Assembly (NCBI GenBank): GCA_964462685.1
Contig: CAYWYR010000009.1
Span: 62,001 to 126,000 of the forward strand
Direction of reading: 5' to 3'
Length of the DNA: 64,000 nt
DNA from: CAYWYR01 sp964462685
Lineage (GTDB): Bacteria > Bacteroidota > Ignavibacteria > Kapaibacteriales > UBA2268
Shown: positions 61,981-64,000 of the stretch, one piece after another
Layout: the number at the start of each line of letters is the position of its first letter
How positions within the stretch are numbered: position 1 is the stretch's first letter
Program-made: the position numbers and the translations under genes
Notes under the pieces: model-generated
What the model saw: only the letters and a program-made list of their open reading frames with translations
What the model was told of the DNA's origin: nothing
The model's database searches: none

Positions 61981-64000
61981 TTATTTAATAAAGCCGATCT
62001 TTCTCATTTCTGTTCTGTTGCCAATGGTTACTTGAACAAAATACTGACCGTTGGGAAGGTTTAGTTCGCCGAGATCTATATTAATCGTATAAACACCTGC
62101 AGCCATCATACCTTTTTCTATGGTTTTAATAGTCTGGCCAGTAGCTGAGATAACATTAAGTGATACTTCAGATGCTCTTACCATATTGATTTTGATAGCC
62201 GAAGAACCGTTTGAAGGGTTCGGGCTTGGATTGCCTACCCAAACGCCGTCTATCATTTCCTCTACACTAGAAACCACTGAACCGCTAGTTACTGTAACTA
62301 TAGTTGAAGCGCTTTGGATCTGGCCGCAATCATTACTGATTACAACAAAGTACTCTCCAGTATCACCTGTTGCAGTAGCTGGTATTGAGTAAGTATTCAC
62401 GATATCATCCTGAACCGATACCCCATCTTTGAACCACTCATATCTTAAATCAGCGTCACCGGTAGCTGTAACAGATAAGTTCAGCGGATCGCCAGCGGAA
62501 AGGTTTGAAGCGACATCGAGATCTTGAGTGATAGCGGGACCTTCTTTTACATCAAGATCAAATGGAGTAGAAACTACACCTGTCATATTATTGTTTGAAT
62601 AGATACGTACCGCATACTCACCCTCGTTAGCTATTTCTGAACTTGCGATATTTAATGCACTAGTCATTGATCCAGTAATATTCATATCATCAACAAGATC
62701 AACTCCGTCTTTTATCCATTGGTACATTATCTGATCGTTGCCACGAGTTGTAGCATCTACGCTGAATGTTAAAGGCTCACCAGAGCATACTTCAGATACA
62801 GACTGTATGCTGTTTATAACGAATGAAGATTCTTCTATCATTACTGATACAGTATAAGCGGTATCACATCTACCGATAATCATCGCATAGTACTCACGTG
62901 CAACAGTATCTGGTGTGAAGAAATCATCGAACGCCAGGTCTCTGATATGTAGTATATCTGACTGTGCACCTGAAACTCTGTCATTATTTTCCATTGGCAG
63001 AGAATCTCTGTACCACTGTATGTTAGTTCTGTAGGTTGGAGGTAAGCCGTTAGCGTGCGCATCGAAAGTGAATTGAGCAGAGCCGCCTATAGCACCAGAC
63101 GCATTCATCGGCTGCTCAGTTATTTCAGTATCGCGGGCGACATGAATTACTATACTATCTGATTGTGCTACCGGGCAAACATTTTCTCCCGTGATCTGAA
63201 ATTCATAGACACCGCTATCTGTGTAATCTGCACTTGCAAAAACAAGACCGTTGGAAGTAGCTCCTGGTATCGGTAACCCATCTTTAAACCATTGGTAGGT
63301 AAGGTTTGTACCGTTGGAAGTCGAACCCAGTATTATTTCATCGCCTTGGCAATATACCGCAGACTGAGACTGGCTGAATATTCTAGGTGAATCAAACAAT
63401 GTAAAAGGCAGAGATATATCATTGTATATCGGATCATCAACGGCTTCAATATAAAGCTGCAGATTAGGATCTTCAGTGAAGTCCTGTGGCCTTACCGCAA
63501 AAGTAGTATCAATGATATCATTTACTTCATTAGCGTTGACATCTAGATTATTGATCAATAGATTTCTTCTACCTGTGCCATCAATAAAATAAACATCGAC
63601 TACTGCGATACCTCTAGCTAAGAAGGTTATATCAACTACGTCTCTATCATTACAATATTCGTTATTGATAGGGTCCTGATAGCTTATCACCTCAAGCTGA
63701 GGCACTTGTAGCTGGATTGCGTTGTTTACGCCAAGTTCTTCTCTTTGAGTCATATCGAGATTGACGCCGTCCCAGAATGCCGTCGGGCTTTCATAAGATT
63801 CATTGATAGAACCGTCCCTGAACAGATGCTCGATCTTCTCCAATCTACTGTCGTTCGGGATGAAGGTAGCCCATGCACCAGGTGTGCCTGGGGTGAAACC
63901 AGAATAGTTGTTTGGTGCAGGCCCGGCAAGTTCCCATACTCCGCTCAATCGGGAATAGAAGTCAGGTGTACCTTGATCAAAGCCTCTTTCAGGATTACAT
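61981..64000 (-). CDS. Secreted Ig-like repeat protein with T9SS tail (5' partial)
   Basis: The frame is open from the stop at 61981 to the window edge; the TTG at 63948 is internal, since the codons beyond it read on as GTPDFYSRL. The protein has a lamin-tail-like N-terminal portion (ELAGPAPNNYSGF) and several Ig-like domains with the motif YQWFKDGLPIPGATSNGLVF, IQWYRDSLPM, YQWIKDGVDL and YEWFKDGVSVQDD, each followed by a DSGVYEFQI or TGEYFVVIS strand. It ends with a sorting domain (VWVGNPSPNPSNGSSAIKI, SLNVISATGQTIKTIEKG, NGQYFVQVTIG). This is a surface or adhesin protein, and it resembles its neighbour at 57970. A terminator follows its stop. Confidence 0.85.
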   Translation of the reverse strand, partial: CNPERGFDQGTPDFYSRLSGVWELAGPAPNNYSGFTPGTPGAWATFIPNDSRLEKIEHLFRDGSINESYESPTAFWDGVNLDMTQREELGVNNAIQLQVPQLEVISYQDPINNEYCNDRDVVDITFLARGIAVVDVYFIDGTGRRNLLINNLDVNANEVNDIIDTTFAVRPQDFTEDPNLQLYIEAVDDPIYNDISLPFTLFDSPRIFSQSQSAVYCQGDEIILGSTSNGTNLTYQWFKDGLPIPGATSNGLVFASADYTDSGVYEFQITGENVCPVAQSDSIVIHVARDTEITEQPMNASGAIGGSAQFTFDAHANGLPPTYRTNIQWYRDSLPMENNDRVSGAQSDILHIRDLAFDDFFTPDTVAREYYAMIIGRCDTAYTVSVMIEESSFVINSIQSVSEVCSGEPLTFSVDATTRGNDQIMYQWIKDGVDLVDDMNITGSMTSALNIASSEIANEGEYAVRIYSNNNMTGVVSTPFDLDVKEGPAITQDLDVASNLSAGDPLNLSVTATGDADLRYEWFKDGVSVQDDIVNTYSIPATATGDTGEYFVVISNDCGQIQSASTIVTVTSGSVVSSVEEMIDGVWVGNPSPNPSNGSSAIKINMVRASEVSLNVISATGQTIKTIEKGMMAAGVYTINIDLGELNLPNGQYFVQVTIGNRTEMRKIGFIK

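Overview
The window looks like ordinary, gene-dense chromosome from an AT-rich Gram-negative bacterium of the Bacteroidota/Chlorobiota/Ignavibacteriota (FCB) group. The evidence is several secreted proteins with type IX secretion (T9SS) C-terminal sorting domains, an LptD-type outer-membrane assembly protein, a TonB-dependent receptor, the Bacteroidota-type 'alternative' GlmU, and DUF1800/DUF1501, DUF4159, DUF4175 and DUF1573 proteins. Some starts have a clear Shine-Dalgarno sequence (for example at 35528-35536) and many have none. TTG starts are unusually common. An Ignavibacteria/Kapabacteria-like relative fits best, but no rRNA gene is present to settle it. I see no tRNA, rRNA, CRISPR array, IS element, prophage or integrase, and no gene-free stretch longer than about 180 bases.

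Layout. 1-4 kb: the end of a T9SS protein, then a minus-strand run of a flavodoxin-fold oxidoreductase, rarA, a small outer-membrane protein and a lipocalin-like protein. rarA and the outer-membrane gene overlap inside a 12-bp tandem repeat that both reading frames use. 4-11 kb: a secreted metalloprotease and an ABC ATPase with no ATG/GTG/TTG start, then a DUF1573 protein divergent from a giant Hydin-like T9SS protein that is coupled to a beta-barrel. 11-21 kb: a minus-strand envelope cluster (von Willebrand A membrane protein, TonB receptor, HAD phosphatase, DUF4159, a very long glutamine-rich DUF4175 protein) with rsmG and trmH inside it. 21-32 kb: ferredoxin reductase, gapA, a second giant Hydin-like T9SS protein, DUF427, TauE, a methyltransferase, an AI-2E-type permease, a temptin-like CxxCH protein, and a beta-propeller protein whose signal peptide is readable only from a non-AUG start. 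32-42 kb: uridylyltransferase, methylmalonyl-CoA epimerase, phosphoglycerate mutase, two exported TldD-family proteins, a double glycosyltransferase with TPRs, alternative GlmU, FKBP and pyrG. 43-57 kb: a solute-binding lipoprotein, thioredoxin-like lipoprotein, D-aminoacyl-tRNA deacylase, argD-like aminotransferase, DUF1501/DUF1800 pair, rnhB, folE, queD, a LolA-like lipoprotein, lptD, a receiver-kinase protein and an FAD oxidase. 58-64 kb: two large T9SS surface proteins, the last running off the window.

The unifying theme is the cell envelope: proteins exported by Sec and T9SS, LPS assembly, nucleotide-sugar supply and glycosyl transfer, mixed with housekeeping genes. The observations most worth following are two genes that seem to start at ATT/ATC-type codons, the dual-frame repeat at the rarA boundary, and a recurring surface-protein plan of Hydin-like repeats, a cohesin-like module and a T9SS tail.
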